Shown here: positions 5,975 through 14,727 of the stretch, piece after piece
Numbering within the stretch: position 1 is the first letter of the stretch
How the letters are laid out: each line of letters opens with the position of its first letter
Source of the DNA: Bacterioplanes sanyensis
Lineage (GTDB): Bacteria > Pseudomonadota > Gammaproteobacteria > Pseudomonadales > Oceanobacteraceae
Length of the DNA: 64,000 nt
Direction of reading: 5' to 3'
Assembly (NCBI RefSeq): GCF_014652515.1
Contig: NZ_BMYY01000002.1
Location: 141,450 to 205,449, forward strand
Translations under genes and position numbers: made by a program
Notes under the pieces: model-generated
What the model was told of the DNA's origin: nothing
Database searches by the model: none
The model's input: the letters and a program-made list of their open reading frames with translations, nothing else

Positions 5975-7795
5975 ATGGAAACGATGATGAAGTCGCGTCT
6001 GGCTCAGGCGCTGATGATCGCAGCTACCGCTGCTGCGGTAACTGGATGTGGCAGTGATAACGATAGCGATAGCACACCTGCCACCCGTGAGATTACGTTT
6101 GCCGGTGTCAATGCGCCTGCCACCGACGCCGACAAGCGCGCTATTTTGGCCTCCAGCGCTACGGTAGAAGAGAAAACCTACGGTGGTGAGTACCGCACTT
6201 TCTTGCGCTCGGGCGATGAGAAAGACGGCATTATGTTTGGTCAGCTGGTGGATAAAACCGGCAGCGTGCTGCAAGCTGAAGATGGCTCTGTACGCATTTC
6301 TGACTCTAATGAATTCACCTCGATTTTACCTGTGGGCGATAAGCTGTTTTCGGTGTCACAGTTTGAAGACCGCCCTGGCGCTATGTTCCTAATGGAACTG
6401 GATCAAGCCGACGATGGCGTGTTGTCGGTTAAATCGCTGCAACAAATTGATCAGTCTGGCGTTGACGGTGGGTGGGTACACTGTGCTGGCTCTGTGACGC
6501 CTTGGACCACTCACTTGGCGTCAGAAGAATATGAGCCGGATGCACGCAGCCAGGTTACTGGCGATGATGCCGCTGATAATGGTTACTCGGCCCCAATGCT
6601 GGATTATTACGCTAACCCTAGCGAGTGGAACCCTTATTATTATGGCTGGAACATCGAAGTGGCCGTCGATGAAGATGCCACAGTGACGTCAACCAAGCAC
6701 TACGCCATGGGCCGTTTAGCCTACGAGCTGTCGTATGTAATGCCAGACGAAAAAACCGTCTACATGACAGACGATGGCACCAACGTTGGTTTATATATGT
6801 TCGTCGCTGACAATAAAGGTGACTTAAGCTCAGGTACCACCTATGCCGCTAAATGGCGTCAAACCTCAGCTGAGGGCGTGGGTGCGGCCAACTTAGAATG
6901 GGTGAGCTTAGGGCATGCCAATGGCGCAGACATCAAAGACTATGTGCACGGCAGCAACGGCAAGCCACAGGTGAAGTTTGCCGATATTTTTGATGCCGTT
7001 GAGCCAGAGGCCAACGTTTGCCCAGTGGGTTACACCTCCATCAACGCCGGTGGCAATGGTCAGGAATGCTTGAAAGTTAAACCTGGTATGGAAACCGTCG
7101 CCTCGCGTTTGGAAACCCGTCGCTACGCGGCCATGCTGGGTGCAACCACCGAGTTTCGCAAAGAAGAAGGCGTGACTTTCGATAGCAAGCGTAACAAGCT
7201 CTATATTGCCATGTCGTCGGTTGAACGTGGCATGGAAGACTTTAAGAAAAATGGCGCGTCGAAAAACTCTTACGACATCGGTGGCCCTAACCACATTCGC
7301 CTGAACAGCTACAACAAGTGTGGCGCTGTGTATCAGTTGGACCTGGCCCAAAATACCGCCATGGGCTCTGACTATGTGGCGCAAAATATGTCGGGCTTGG
7401 TATTAGGTCGCCCAGTGTCTGAGCAAGATCCACAAGTGGCAGGTTTTGAAGAAAACAACAGCTGCCATATCGATGGCATTGCCAACCCGGATAACGTTAC
7501 CTATATGTCAGGCTACGACAAGCTGATCATTGGTGAAGATACCGGCAGCGGCCACCAGAACGATGTGATCTGGGCGTACGACTTTGCGGATCAGTCACTG
7601 ACTCGCATTCAGACTACTCCCTACGGTGCCGAAACCACTTCACCTTATTGGTACCCCAATATTAATGGTTGGGCTTACCTGACCTCTGTGGTGCAGCACC
7701 CATACGGTGAATCCGACAGCGATAAAGACACCGGCGCGGGTGAAGCGCGTGCCTACACCGGCTACATCGGGCCTTTCCCGGCTGTAAAACAGTAG
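5975..7795 (+). CDS. phoX: PhoX-family (DUF839) alkaline phosphatase, lipoprotein
   Basis: 606 residues. PhoX enzymes are Ca/Fe-dependent phosphatases unrelated to PhoA. The family region HCAGSVTPWTTHLASEEY keeps the Cys and Glu that bind the metal cluster in characterised PhoX. Further family blocks are MGRLAYELSYVMPDEKTVYM and EGVTFDSKRNKLYIAMS. The start at 5975 is chosen because it yields a signal peptide ending in a lipobox (AVTGC, Cys25) and follows an AAGAGAGAA ribosome site; the longer frame from 5876 would start inside the Pho-box array. Unusually, no twin-arginine motif is present although known PhoX proteins use the Tat route. A terminator follows. Confidence 0.87.
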   Translation: METMMKSRLAQALMIAATAAAVTGCGSDNDSDSTPATREITFAGVNAPATDADKRAILASSATVEEKTYGGEYRTFLRSGDEKDGIMFGQLVDKTGSVLQAEDGSVRISDSNEFTSILPVGDKLFSVSQFEDRPGAMFLMELDQADDGVLSVKSLQQIDQSGVDGGWVHCAGSVTPWTTHLASEEYEPDARSQVTGDDAADNGYSAPMLDYYANPSEWNPYYYGWNIEVAVDEDATVTSTKHYAMGRLAYELSYVMPDEKTVYMTDDGTNVGLYMFVADNKGDLSSGTTYAAKWRQTSAEGVGAANLEWVSLGHANGADIKDYVHGSNGKPQVKFADIFDAVEPEANVCPVGYTSINAGGNGQECLKVKPGMETVASRLETRRYAAMLGATTEFRKEEGVTFDSKRNKLYIAMSSVERGMEDFKKNGASKNSYDIGGPNHIRLNSYNKCGAVYQLDLAQNTAMGSDYVAQNMSGLVLGRPVSEQDPQVAGFEENNSCHIDGIANPDNVTYMSGYDKLIIGEDTGSGHQNDVIWAYDFADQSLTRIQTTPYGAETTSPYWYPNINGWAYLTSVVQHPYGESDSDKDTGAGEARAYTGYIGPFPAVKQ

Positions 7796-7820
7796 TCACA
7801 TTGGCGGGGTAACCTGCAAA

Positions 7821-7844
7821 GGACGGCTGCGGCCGTCCTTTTTT
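7821..7844 (+). terminator. Intrinsic terminator after phoX
   Basis: GC-rich stem GGACGGC/GCCGTCC closed by a short loop and followed by TTTTTT. It separates phoX from the haem lipoprotein gene that starts 15 bp later. Confidence 0.9.
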
Positions 7845-7858
7845 GTTGGGAGAAAATC

Positions 7859-9580
7859 ATGAACAAATCCATCTGGTTACTGGCCGCTGCGCTGCTCAGT
7901 GGCTGTTTTAATGGTCAGGAAGACAACCCTCAACAGGCCAGCACCGAAGTACCTGATAACACATCGTCAGTCGCTGACAATAACTTAGAATATGGCAGCT
8001 TAATCGACCTAAGCCATGATGTTAGCCACAACCCCGTCGCCTACATACCGCCACAATGTTACACCGACCCAGTGACGGAGCAGGGCGCACAGAACCCGTG
8101 CTATGTGTGTCATACCGACAGCAAGCGGCCTAATTTCTTGAACGATACCGACGTTCAGCAAACCTACACCTTTCCTGAACCAGGGTTAAAAAACTACTGG
8201 TCAAACCTATTTAAAGACCGCCGTGAGGCCGTCGCTGCCATCAGTGATGACGCGATTTTAAATTACGTGCGACAAGATAATTATAAAGATAAGCATGGCC
8301 AGATTACCCTAGCGCAAAAGCTGCATCAGCTACCCGCAGAGTGGGATCGCAACGGCAATGGTGAGTGGGATGGCTATGTGCCGGATGTGTATTTTAATTT
8401 TGATGAAGAAGGCTTTGATCGCGCTCCAGATGGCAGCCTAACTGGCTGGCGTGTGTACGCATATTATCCATTTCCCGGCACTTTTATGCCGACTAACGGC
8501 TCTACCGATGACGTTATGATGCGTTTGCCAGAGCCTTTTCGTCAAAACCGCGACGGTGAGTTTGACAAAGAAATTTATAAGCTCAACCTGGCCATCGCTG
8601 AAGCCATTGCCCGTGAAAAAGACGTACCCTTCGGGCCGGTGGATGAGAGCAAGGTCGGCGTTGATTTAAATAAAGATGGCGTGCTGAGCATCAGCTCTGT
8701 TATTCGCTACGATTGGGCGCCGTTAGAAAATCGCCATATGTATTATGTTGGCTTGGCCGGTGAGCTACAAAAAGCGGGCGAAGTAAAAGCCGCAGCGCGG
8801 CTGTTGCCCGTCGGCACTGAGTTTGCCCACAGTGTGCGCTATCTCGACGTGACCGAAAACGGAACCGCCATGGCCCAGCGGATGAAAGAATTTCGCTACG
8901 GTAAAAAATCCTTCTGGCGCAATTATCACCAGCTGCGCACCATTGTCGACAATGAAGTCAAAGAGCGTCACGACTTCCCTGATCGCACCAAGCAGGTCAC
9001 TGGCAATGCCGAAGAGGGCCTGACTTTAGCGCATGGCTGGACATACCAAGGCTTTATTGAAGATGATAAAGGCCAGCTGCGTCCACAAACCTACGAAGAA
9101 ACCTATTTTTGCGCGGGCTGCCACGGTGGCATGGGCGCCAGTAACGACACCATTGTGTCGCTGGAGCGTAAGTTTGACCACGGCACTTTTCGCGATGGCT
9201 GGTATCACTGGTTGGAAAAAGGCCTGCAAGGTATTGCAGACCCTAAACGTGAAGATGGCCAAGGCGAGTATGCGTTCTACTTGCAAAATAATCCGACGGG
9301 TAATGAATATCGCAACAATATGGAGGTATTAAATACCTTCTTTCATAGCGATATGAGCCCTAAAACGCAGGCGTTTGCCCAGCTAGAAACGGACATCTCT
9401 CTGCTGCTGATGCCGTCACCACAACGTGCTTTGCAGTTAAATAAGGCTTATCAGCTGGTGGTGAAAGAACAAAGCTTTGCCGAGGGCCGTGATGCGGTGC
9501 TGGCGCCGTTAACCACAGTGCATAAGCAAGTGGAATTGGACGGCAGCACCGGCATTGACAATGTACTTAGCTATTATTGA
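7859..9580 (+). CDS. Two-haem cytochrome c-like lipoprotein, unknown function
   Basis: 573 residues with a lipoprotein signal (ALLSGC, Cys16). Two haem c attachment motifs lie far apart: CYVCH at 81-85 and CAGCH at 418-422. The intervening 330 residues contain two short acidic stretches (WDRNGNGEWDG near 162 and DLNKDGVLS near 269) that resemble Ca-binding EF-hand-like loops. Expected place is the periplasmic face of a membrane. The substrate or electron partner is unknown. It follows phoX but a strong terminator lies between, so co-transcription is doubtful. Its 3' end overlaps convergent ppnN by 14 bp. Confidence 0.75.
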   Translation: MNKSIWLLAAALLSGCFNGQEDNPQQASTEVPDNTSSVADNNLEYGSLIDLSHDVSHNPVAYIPPQCYTDPVTEQGAQNPCYVCHTDSKRPNFLNDTDVQQTYTFPEPGLKNYWSNLFKDRREAVAAISDDAILNYVRQDNYKDKHGQITLAQKLHQLPAEWDRNGNGEWDGYVPDVYFNFDEEGFDRAPDGSLTGWRVYAYYPFPGTFMPTNGSTDDVMMRLPEPFRQNRDGEFDKEIYKLNLAIAEAIAREKDVPFGPVDESKVGVDLNKDGVLSISSVIRYDWAPLENRHMYYVGLAGELQKAGEVKAAARLLPVGTEFAHSVRYLDVTENGTAMAQRMKEFRYGKKSFWRNYHQLRTIVDNEVKERHDFPDRTKQVTGNAEEGLTLAHGWTYQGFIEDDKGQLRPQTYEETYFCAGCHGGMGASNDTIVSLERKFDHGTFRDGWYHWLEKGLQGIADPKREDGQGEYAFYLQNNPTGNEYRNNMEVLNTFFHSDMSPKTQAFAQLETDISLLLMPSPQRALQLNKAYQLVVKEQSFAEGRDAVLAPLTTVHKQVELDGSTGIDNVLSYY

Positions 9581-10928
9581 TTTGATAGCAAGGCGTGTAT
9601 TGGCCGCTGATTTTCATGCGGCCATGATCAACCATCGCTTTTAATAGCTGATCCATGCCGGCCATGATGCCGGCATCGCCGCTGAGTTGAAACGGCCCAT
9701 GTTCTCGCACTCGCAACACGCCAGATTCCTTCACATTGCCGGCGACAATGCCAGAAAATGCGCGGCGTAAATTGGCCGCCAGTTCGTGCTCAGGCAGTTG
9801 CTTGCTTAAGCTGAGGGCGGCCATGGCTTCGTGCGTCGGTTCAAACGGATGCTGAAAATCCGGGTCGATGGTTAAGCGCCAATTAAAGAAATAGGCGTCG
9901 TTCTCTTGGCGGCGATAGTCTTGTACTTTGCGTAAGCCTTCTTTAATGGTGCGGGCAACGGTAGTCGGCTCATCAATAATTAGCTGATAACGCGACTGTG
10001 CTTCTTCGCCTAAACTGTCGCCGATAAACCTATCAATGGCTTTTAAATAGTCACCAGCTTCTTGTGGCCCAGTAATGACCACAGGAAAAGGCATGTTACG
10101 GTTATCTGGATGGGACAAAACACCCAATAAAAACAGCAATTCTTCGGCTGTGCCTGGGCCACCAGGGAAAATCACAATGGCATGAGCCATGCGCACAAAG
10201 GCTTCTAGGCGCTTTTCAATATCCGGCAGAATCACTAGCTCATTAACGATGGGGTTGGGCGCTTCTGTGGCAATGATGCCCGGCTCAGTAATGCCAATGT
10301 AGCGACCATCGCAAATATGTTGTTTGGCGTGGCCAATGGCAGCGCCTTTCATAGGGCCCTTCATGGCACCTGGGCCACACCCTGTGCCTACGTTAAGGCC
10401 ACGCAAGCCTAACTGGTAGCCGACTTTTTTGGTGTATTCGTATTCATGCCGAGGAATGGAGTGGCCACCCCAGCAAACGACCAAATTGGGCTCGGTGTCG
10501 GGTTTTAAAACACCGGCGTTACGCAGCAGGTGAAACACCGCGTTGGTGATGTCTTCTGGGTTGTTGAGGTCAAAGCGATGGGCGCGCAAAATGGAATCTT
10601 GAGCGTAAAGCACATCGCGCAGCACCGAAAACAGTTGTTCGCGCACACCGCGAATCATGTCATCGTCGACAAAGGCAGACGCTGGCGGATTTTTTAGGTT
10701 GAGTACGATGCCACGGTCTTGTTGCAATACCTCGATATCAAAATGACGATAATCCTGCTCTAAATCGAGGTAGTCATCGGTACCATTGCCAGCATTTAAC
10801 ACCGCATAGCAGCAGCGCCGAAAGAGCTCATGAGTTGCGCTATTGGTATCGGTTAATTGTTGAATTTCGTAGCGGGATAAGACTCGCAGATGGGTTTTGG
10901 GGTGTACCAGTTGATAATTTTTGATCAT
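9567..10928 (-). CDS. ppnN: Nucleotide 5'-monophosphate nucleosidase (PpnN, LOG family)
   Basis: 453 residues, the normal length. PpnN cleaves nucleoside monophosphates to base plus ribose 5-phosphate; the E. coli enzyme (YgdH) is controlled by (p)ppGpp. The lysine-decarboxylase-like core shows VVCWGGHSIP, GTGCGPGAMKGPMKGA and the diagnostic FPGGPGTAEE, with the PpnN-specific N- and C-terminal extensions. The ATG at 10928 has AGGAG seven bases upstream; a TTG two codons earlier is less likely. The CBS-domain gene lies 17 bp upstream on the same strand, so the two probably form an operon. Confidence 0.93.
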   Translation of the reverse strand: MIKNYQLVHPKTHLRVLSRYEIQQLTDTNSATHELFRRCCYAVLNAGNGTDDYLDLEQDYRHFDIEVLQQDRGIVLNLKNPPASAFVDDDMIRGVREQLFSVLRDVLYAQDSILRAHRFDLNNPEDITNAVFHLLRNAGVLKPDTEPNLVVCWGGHSIPRHEYEYTKKVGYQLGLRGLNVGTGCGPGAMKGPMKGAAIGHAKQHICDGRYIGITEPGIIATEAPNPIVNELVILPDIEKRLEAFVRMAHAIVIFPGGPGTAEELLFLLGVLSHPDNRNMPFPVVITGPQEAGDYLKAIDRFIGDSLGEEAQSRYQLIIDEPTTVARTIKEGLRKVQDYRRQENDAYFFNWRLTIDPDFQHPFEPTHEAMAALSLSKQLPEHELAANLRRAFSGIVAGNVKESGVLRVREHGPFQLSGDAGIMAGMDQLLKAMVDHGRMKISGQYTPCYQINNS

Positions 10929-10945
10929 GAACAACTCCTAGATGA

Positions 10946-11527
10946 TCAGGCCCAAAGCTCCATTGGGCCGTAATGACTCAGGGTGCGCAAAATATCGGAT
11001 GGCGTCAAAATGCCACACAACTGTTGCTGGTCATCTACCACCGGCAGCGCGCCGATGTTGTATTGGTACAGCGTTTGCGCAGCCTGACGAATATCGGCCT
11101 GGGGCCGAATGCACACCACCGGCCGGCTGGCATAGCGGCTCACCGGGTGGTGTTGAATATCGTTGTTTTCTATCAGTGCATTCAGTACATCGCGATCGGA
11201 TAAAATTGCATGCACTTGCAGATTGTCATCCACCACTGGGAAGTGATGAAAACTGTTGTGCCGGAAGCGCCGTAACGCCAACCCCAAACTGTCGTTGGGA
11301 CTTAGGGCCTCAACCTGCTGCGACATAATGTCTTGCACATAAGCGACTGGCTGAGGTGGGCGTTGCTCTGGGTGCTGGTAGGCTGAGTCGGCGGTGGCTT
11401 CATAGCTGTGCGTGGCAGGGTGATCGTCCTGCACCGGTGAGGTAGCGGTGGTTTTTTGAGTGCGCAAGCGATCCGGCTGAACCGGTGTTTCAACCCGACG
11501 ACCCATATCAAACACCACTAACGACAT
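10946..11527 (-). CDS. CBS-domain pair protein
   Basis: 193 residues. A poorly ordered N-terminal stretch (about 60 residues, many Gln, Pro and Thr) is followed by two CBS domains: VQDIMSQQVEALSPNDSL through HFPVVDDNLQVHAILSDRDV, and ASRPVVCIRPQADIRQA through GALPVVDDQQQLCGILTPSD. CBS pairs bind adenosyl nucleotides such as AMP, ATP or SAM. Partner and output are unknown. Placement directly upstream of ppnN suggests a nucleotide-sensing role, which is inference. ATG at 11527 is preferred, with AGAGG eight bases upstream. Confidence 0.82.
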   Translation of the reverse strand: MSLVVFDMGRRVETPVQPDRLRTQKTTATSPVQDDHPATHSYEATADSAYQHPEQRPPQPVAYVQDIMSQQVEALSPNDSLGLALRRFRHNSFHHFPVVDDNLQVHAILSDRDVLNALIENNDIQHHPVSRYASRPVVCIRPQADIRQAAQTLYQYNIGALPVVDDQQQLCGILTPSDILRTLSHYGPMELWA

Positions 11528-11788
11528 ACGCGTCACCTCTGCCTGACTGTTACAGTGTCATCATAGTCGCATAATTTAACCAACAATGGTGCACTATTGC
11601 GTGAATGCACTGCTTTAGGGCTTTAGTGGCCGCTGGCATGGGTATTTTCAAGGTAGACAGCGCTTAGAAGCATCCTGCGCTGCTCGCAATGTGCAGCGCC
11701 CAGCACGCATTCAGACGCTATGGCATATGCCTTGCTCCATTTGATATCCACCGGCTTAAACGCCGCGTTGACTTCAAGGAGTGTGCTG

Positions 11789-13084
11789 ATGAAATCGACT
11801 GTTTGGTTGTTATTTGGAATCGCTTTTTCTCCTATGACCTGGGCCGCACCGCCATCGGTGTCGGAATGGGTGTTGTCTATGAATACCGTGTGGCTGGTGA
11901 TGGCATCGGCGCTGGTATTTTTTATGCAGGCGGGCTTTGCATTATTAGAAAGCGGTATGTCACGCAGTAAAAATGCTGTGAATGTAATGATGAAAAACTA
12001 CATGGATGTTTGCCTGGGCAGTTTATTATTCTGGCTGGTCGGCTATGGCCTTATGTTTGGTGAAAACCTCACAGGCTTTATGGGCACCAGTCATTTTGCT
12101 TTATCCGATGCCAGCGATTGGGATTTTACCCTGCTGCTATTTCAAACCATGTTTGCTGCCACCGCCATCACCATTTGCAGCGGCGCCATGGCGGAACGCA
12201 CTCGATACGATGCCTATTTATTGGCCGCAGCTGGCATTATTGTGTTGATTTATCCGCTGTTCGGCAGCTGGGTTTGGGGCGGTTTATACGGCGGCAGCGG
12301 TTGGCTGGCCGATTTAGGTTTTATTGATTTCGCCGGTTCTACCGTGGTGCATTCCATCGGTGCTTGGTGTGCTTTAGCCGGCATTATGGTGCTGGGGCCA
12401 CGCAGCGGTCGCTTTGATAAACGCAGTGGCGAGGTGCGCGCCATACCTGGCCATAATTTATCCTTGGTGGCGCTGGGCGGCTTTATTTTATGGTTGGGCT
12501 GGTTTGGTTTTAACGGCGGTAGCACGTTAGCGGCAGGCAGCGATATTGGCAAAATTGTGCTGAATACCCAGTTGGCCGCGGCGGCAGGCGCCTGTGGAGC
12601 ATTGTTGTTTAGCCGCTTAACGCGTCAACCTGTGTTGTTAACCGCAACGGTGAATGGCAGCTTGGCGGGGCTGGTAGGTATTACCGCAGGCTGTGCGGTG
12701 ATGGCGCCTGAACTGGCGGCCTTTACCGGGTTAATCGCAGGCGCCATCGCCGTGGCGGGTGCGCGCTTATTGGAGCGCTGGCAATTGGACGATGTGGTGG
12801 GTGCCATTCCTGTGCATGGCTTTGCAGGTGCTTGGGGGACCTTGGCAGCCGGCATGTTTGTGCACGGAGATTTATTCAATCCAACACAAATAATGGTGCA
12901 GCTGGCGGGAATCGGGGCAGCATTTTTATGGGCGTTCCCGCTGTCTTTGCTGCTGTTTTTTGCCATTGATCGCACGCTGGGATTGCGCGCCTCAACCCAA
13001 CACGAGCAACAAGGTTTGGATTTTACCGAGCACGATGAAGTGGGGTATCCGGAGTTTCACCGCCATAGCATTATTCGGGAGTAA
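11789..13084 (+). CDS. amtB: Ammonium transporter, Amt/AmtB family
   Basis: 431 residues, eleven to twelve hydrophobic segments. Conducts ammonium/ammonia across the inner membrane. Typical blocks are FFMQAGFALLESGMSRSKNA, the FAGSTVVHSIGAW signature with the pore histidine, GWFGFNGGS, and GAIPVHGFAGAWGTLAAG with the second histidine. Residues 1-21 form a cleavable signal peptide, normal for the family. ATG 11789 follows AAGGAG; the longer frame from 11720 lacks a ribosome site. No glnK is adjacent, which is unusual for this family in Gammaproteobacteria. The next gene begins 5 bp after the stop. Confidence 0.93.
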   Translation: MKSTVWLLFGIAFSPMTWAAPPSVSEWVLSMNTVWLVMASALVFFMQAGFALLESGMSRSKNAVNVMMKNYMDVCLGSLLFWLVGYGLMFGENLTGFMGTSHFALSDASDWDFTLLLFQTMFAATAITICSGAMAERTRYDAYLLAAAGIIVLIYPLFGSWVWGGLYGGSGWLADLGFIDFAGSTVVHSIGAWCALAGIMVLGPRSGRFDKRSGEVRAIPGHNLSLVALGGFILWLGWFGFNGGSTLAAGSDIGKIVLNTQLAAAAGACGALLFSRLTRQPVLLTATVNGSLAGLVGITAGCAVMAPELAAFTGLIAGAIAVAGARLLERWQLDDVVGAIPVHGFAGAWGTLAAGMFVHGDLFNPTQIMVQLAGIGAAFLWAFPLSLLLFFAIDRTLGLRASTQHEQQGLDFTEHDEVGYPEFHRHSIIRE

Positions 13085-13089
13085 CGCGG

Positions 13090-13728
13090 ATGAGCGAAGC
13101 AAGAAACCGTCGTGCTGTGTACACCGTGATGTCTGAATATTTGCCAGAACTGCAGTTATGGCCAGTGATGTGGTTATGGCAACGTGAATTTGCAGATCGC
13201 TCGCCGTTTGAGCTGAATGCGTTTTTTACCGCTTGCAGCCACTTTCCTGTGGTAAAGCAGCATCGCGCGTCTTTGTATCGCCAGTTGATAGCGCTACTGA
13301 TGGATGATGCCGCCAAGCTCAAACCTGATCCTTGGCCCGCCATGCAGCGTTATCAACAGGCGCTGCAGCCCGCTACTGAAGCCCGAGATGACGCAGAACT
13401 GGCGGTCTTTAATGAAATCCTGGCGTCACTGTTTTACGACCTGCGCTCAGATACCGCCGTGACAGTGACGCATTATGTGATGGAGCAAGCCGGGCGTCGG
13501 CGACTGTCCCGGACGCTGATATCCCCAGCCTTGATGGAAGATTTCGCTCGCTGTGCAAAAAATGGCGAGCGGCTAACAACGGCGGCGGATACCCATCAAT
13601 TGCGCGCCTTACTCAACCTGATTTATATCGGTTTGTGTGAATGCCTGGGGCCTGTGGTCGCGGATCGCATGCTCAATCAGGCGGTAGAGCGTGCTGGCCC
13701 CCAAGCACGGCCATTAGTGACAGGCTGA
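13090..13728 (+). CDS. Hypothetical helical protein downstream of amtB
   Basis: 212 residues, no signal peptide, mostly predicted helix, with a short hydrophobic patch near residue 175 (LLNLIYIGLCECLGPVVADRM) that looks more like a buried helix than a membrane span. No family is recognised. The 5-bp gap to amtB points to co-transcription. The C-terminal half (ALLNLIYIG, then DRMLNQAV) resembles helical regulatory or adaptor proteins only in composition. Confidence 0.65.
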   Translation: MSEARNRRAVYTVMSEYLPELQLWPVMWLWQREFADRSPFELNAFFTACSHFPVVKQHRASLYRQLIALLMDDAAKLKPDPWPAMQRYQQALQPATEARDDAELAVFNEILASLFYDLRSDTAVTVTHYVMEQAGRRRLSRTLISPALMEDFARCAKNGERLTTAADTHQLRALLNLIYIGLCECLGPVVADRMLNQAVERAGPQARPLVTG

Positions 13729-13775
13729 AAAATAACACTTGCCGCAGCCCCTCACGGCCGCAGCTGCTATGATAG

Positions 13776-13800
13776 CCGGCCATTTCATTGGCCGGGCTTT
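13776..13800 (+). terminator. Possible weak terminator between 13728 and purU
   Basis: Perfect 6-bp stem CCGGCC/GGCCGG with an 8-nt loop (ATTTCATT) and a trailing GCTTTGATTT. Modest stem and poor T run; could equally be a hairpin in the purU leader. Confidence 0.45.
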
Positions 13801-13864
13801 GATTTCCCCTGTGGTAGGGCGGCATCGTGGTCTGGCGTTAGCAGCTTAAGAAGAAGTTATATTT

Positions 13865-14716
13865 ATGGAACGTGTGTACCGTTTGACCATTTCCTGTCCG
13901 GATCGTGTTGGCATCGTTGCCAAAGTCGGGCAGTTTTTGTCCGGCCACGGCGGCTGGATTTTGGAGGCGAATCACTATTCCGACCTCGCCAGTGGCCAGT
14001 TTTTTATGCGCCACTGCATCAAAGCGGATTCCATGCCACTAGGGCTGGAAGAGTTTAAACAAGAGTTTGCACCGATTGCGGCAGAGTTTGATATGCAATG
14101 GGATGTGAAAGACTCTGGCGTGGCTAAAAAAGTTATTTTAATGGCCAGCCGCGAAAGTCACTGCCTGGCGGATTTATTGCACCGCTGGCACAGCAAGGAA
14201 CTCGACTGCGATATTCCTTGTGTGATTTCCAACCATGATACTTTGCGTTCGATGGTTGAATGGCACGGCATTCCATTTTTTCATGTGCCGGTGGATAAAA
14301 ATAATAAAGAAGAGCACTTTCGCCGCGTGAGTGCCATTGTGGATGAGCATAACGCCGATACCATTGTGCTGGCTCGTTACATGCAAATATTACCGGCGGA
14401 TTTATGCCAGCGCTATGTCGGCCAGGTGATTAATATTCACCACAGTTTTTTGCCGTCTTTCGTCGGTGCCAAACCTTATCATCAAGCCGCTGAGCGCGGT
14501 GTAAAACTTATTGGTGCGACCTGTCACTACGTGACTGAAGAGCTGGATGCTGGCCCCATCATTGATCAGGATGTAATTCGTGTGTCGCACAAAGACACCG
14601 TTGAAGACATGGTGCGCCTTGGCAAAGACGTTGAAAAAATGGTGTTGGCCCGTGGTGTGCGCAGCCACCTAGAAGATCGGGTATTGCGTCACGGTAATAA
14701 AACCATCGTTTTCTGA
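13865..14716 (+). CDS. purU: Formyltetrahydrofolate deformylase
   Basis: 283 residues. Hydrolyses 10-formyl-THF to THF and formate, supplying formate for purine synthesis and balancing one-carbon pools. An N-terminal ACT domain (RLTISCPDRVGIVAKVGQFL, residues 6-25) is followed by the formyltransferase-like domain with VISNHDTLR, INIHHSFLPSF and GATCHYVTEELDAGPIIDQD, which carry the active-site Asn, His and Asp. Length and motifs match the family throughout. AGAAGAAG lies just ahead of the ATG. It stands apart from the purine catabolic island, about 4 kb away. Confidence 0.95.
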   Translation: MERVYRLTISCPDRVGIVAKVGQFLSGHGGWILEANHYSDLASGQFFMRHCIKADSMPLGLEEFKQEFAPIAAEFDMQWDVKDSGVAKKVILMASRESHCLADLLHRWHSKELDCDIPCVISNHDTLRSMVEWHGIPFFHVPVDKNNKEEHFRRVSAIVDEHNADTIVLARYMQILPADLCQRYVGQVINIHHSFLPSFVGAKPYHQAAERGVKLIGATCHYVTEELDAGPIIDQDVIRVSHKDTVEDMVRLGKDVEKMVLARGVRSHLEDRVLRHGNKTIVF

Positions 14717-14727
14717 GGCTGAATTAC

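Noticed and set aside
6908-7384. Minus-strand 158-codon frame inside phoX
   Set aside because: Antisense shadow of a strongly conserved coding region; no start signals.
11589-11650. Possible NtrC site (GTGCAC, N11, TGCAC) and sigma-54 promoter (TGGCATGGGTATTTT) before amtB
   Set aside because: The inverted repeat spacing differs from NtrC sites and the -12 GC is missing from the sigma-54 match, so it is too weak to annotate.
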